Assembly (NCBI GenBank): GCA_022703195.1
Contig: JAKLEF010000121.1
Location: 1 to 6,237, forward strand
Length of the DNA stretch: 6,237 nt
Source of the DNA: Candidatus Fermentibacterota bacterium
Lineage (GTDB): Bacteria > Fermentibacterota > Fermentibacteria > Fermentibacterales > Fermentibacteraceae
Reading direction: 5' to 3'
The stretch's first letter is position 1, and each line of letters starts with the position of its first letter. Below are positions 5,825-6,237 of the stretch, one piece after another. A program made the translations under genes and the position numbers. The notes beneath the pieces were generated by a model. That model saw only the letters and a list, made by a program, of their open reading frames with translations, was not told the DNA's origin and ran no database searches.

Positions 5825-6237
5825 ATGGAGTGCATGAGGAACGCGGATCTCTGGAAACCTTCCAAGTTCGTCGCATGCCGGGGCCGGCTGGGGGCATCGC
5901 GCGATCCGCGCGAGGTGAGCCCGGGCTCGAGGCTCTTCACCGGCATGATCGCAGCCTGCTACGAGAGGTGCCTGCCCTCGTTCGCGCGGGGGAGGACGGC
6001 CGACCTGGGCTGCGGGAAGGCCCCGCTGGCCGGCCTGTGCAGACCCCTGGTCTCCGACTACATATGCGTCGACTGGGCCCGGACCATCCACGGGAGGGAC
6101 TTCCTCGACCTCGAGTGCGACCTGTCCAGGAAGCTCCCTTTCCGCGACGGATCCTTCGATCTCGTGATCTGTTCTAGCTTGATCGAGCATGTAAGCCGTC
6201 CAATGGATTTGCTGTCCGAGATCGCGCGTGTGTTAGC
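5825..6237 (+). CDS. Class I SAM-dependent methyltransferase, N-terminal part (runs off window)
   Basis: The reading frame is open to the end of the window (137 complete codons from this start). It shows the Rossmann-type methyltransferase signature: motif I RTADLGCGKAPLAG (residues 57-70), an acidic strand end ICVDWA (80-85), and the motif IV/post-motif block CDLSRKLPFRDGSFDLVICSSLIEHVSRPMDLLSEIARVL (98-137) of the Methyltransf_11 type. The leading WKPSKFV and GSRLFTG sequence recalls methyltransferases found in O-antigen or other surface-glycan clusters, but the neighbours that could confirm this are outside the window. Three in-frame ATGs (5819, 5825, 5834) are possible; 5825 is chosen because GGGAG at 5811-5815 stands 9 nt before it. 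The 96 nt after the terminator contain a TTGACC (5780-5785) but no convincing -10. From about 6168 the codons become noticeably less GC-rich (TGT, TCT, TTG, GTA, CGT, CCA, TTA). Confidence 0.85.
   Translation, partial: MECMRNADLWKPSKFVACRGRLGASRDPREVSPGSRLFTGMIAACYERCLPSFARGRTADLGCGKAPLAGLCRPLVSDYICVDWARTIHGRDFLDLECDLSRKLPFRDGSFDLVICSSLIEHVSRPMDLLSEIARVL

Overview
The window is a GC-rich stretch (roughly two thirds G+C by eye) of a bacterial chromosome. It carries seven plus-strand protein genes, five complete or essentially complete and two cut by the window edges. Arginine is often encoded by AGG and isoleucine sometimes by ATA, and the alanyl-tRNA synthetase is of a compact type. There is also a secreted, probably lipid-anchored protein and a methyltransferase of surface-polysaccharide type. 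Together these suggest an uncultured, probably Gram-negative bacterium from a poorly sampled phylum (Fermentibacterota or Eisenbacteria-like lineages would fit). The sequence alone does not fix the taxon.

Layout. Positions 1-245 are the end of a DoxX-like membrane protein. It is followed 13 nt later by a 374-residue GNAT-type protein (259-1383) and 21 nt later by a compact alanyl-tRNA synthetase (1405-3192). A GTG start then overlaps the alaS stop by 4 nt and opens a secreted two-domain protein (3189-4124): a beta-rich lipocalin-like domain joined to a caspase/CHAT-like domain with a probable His189/Cys225 dyad. Nine nt later comes an M42-family dinuclear metallo-aminopeptidase (4134-5189). 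All these genes read in one direction with gaps of 21 nt or less and look like one transcription unit.

A good sigma70-type promoter (5186-5216) overlaps the aminopeptidase stop codon. It would produce an mRNA with a leader of about 180 nt, containing a row of hairpins just before a small single-RRM RNA-binding protein (5403-5684). That gene ends in a textbook Rho-independent terminator with a C(TTCG)G loop (5701-5728). A class I SAM-dependent methyltransferase starts about 100 nt later and runs off the window.

The parts most worth a second look are the caspase-like secreted protein translationally coupled to alaS, the compact synthetase with a four-cysteine insert, and the structured leader of the RRM gene, which also holds a short upstream reading frame ending on the RRM start codon. 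No CRISPR array, mobile element, tRNA or rRNA was seen.
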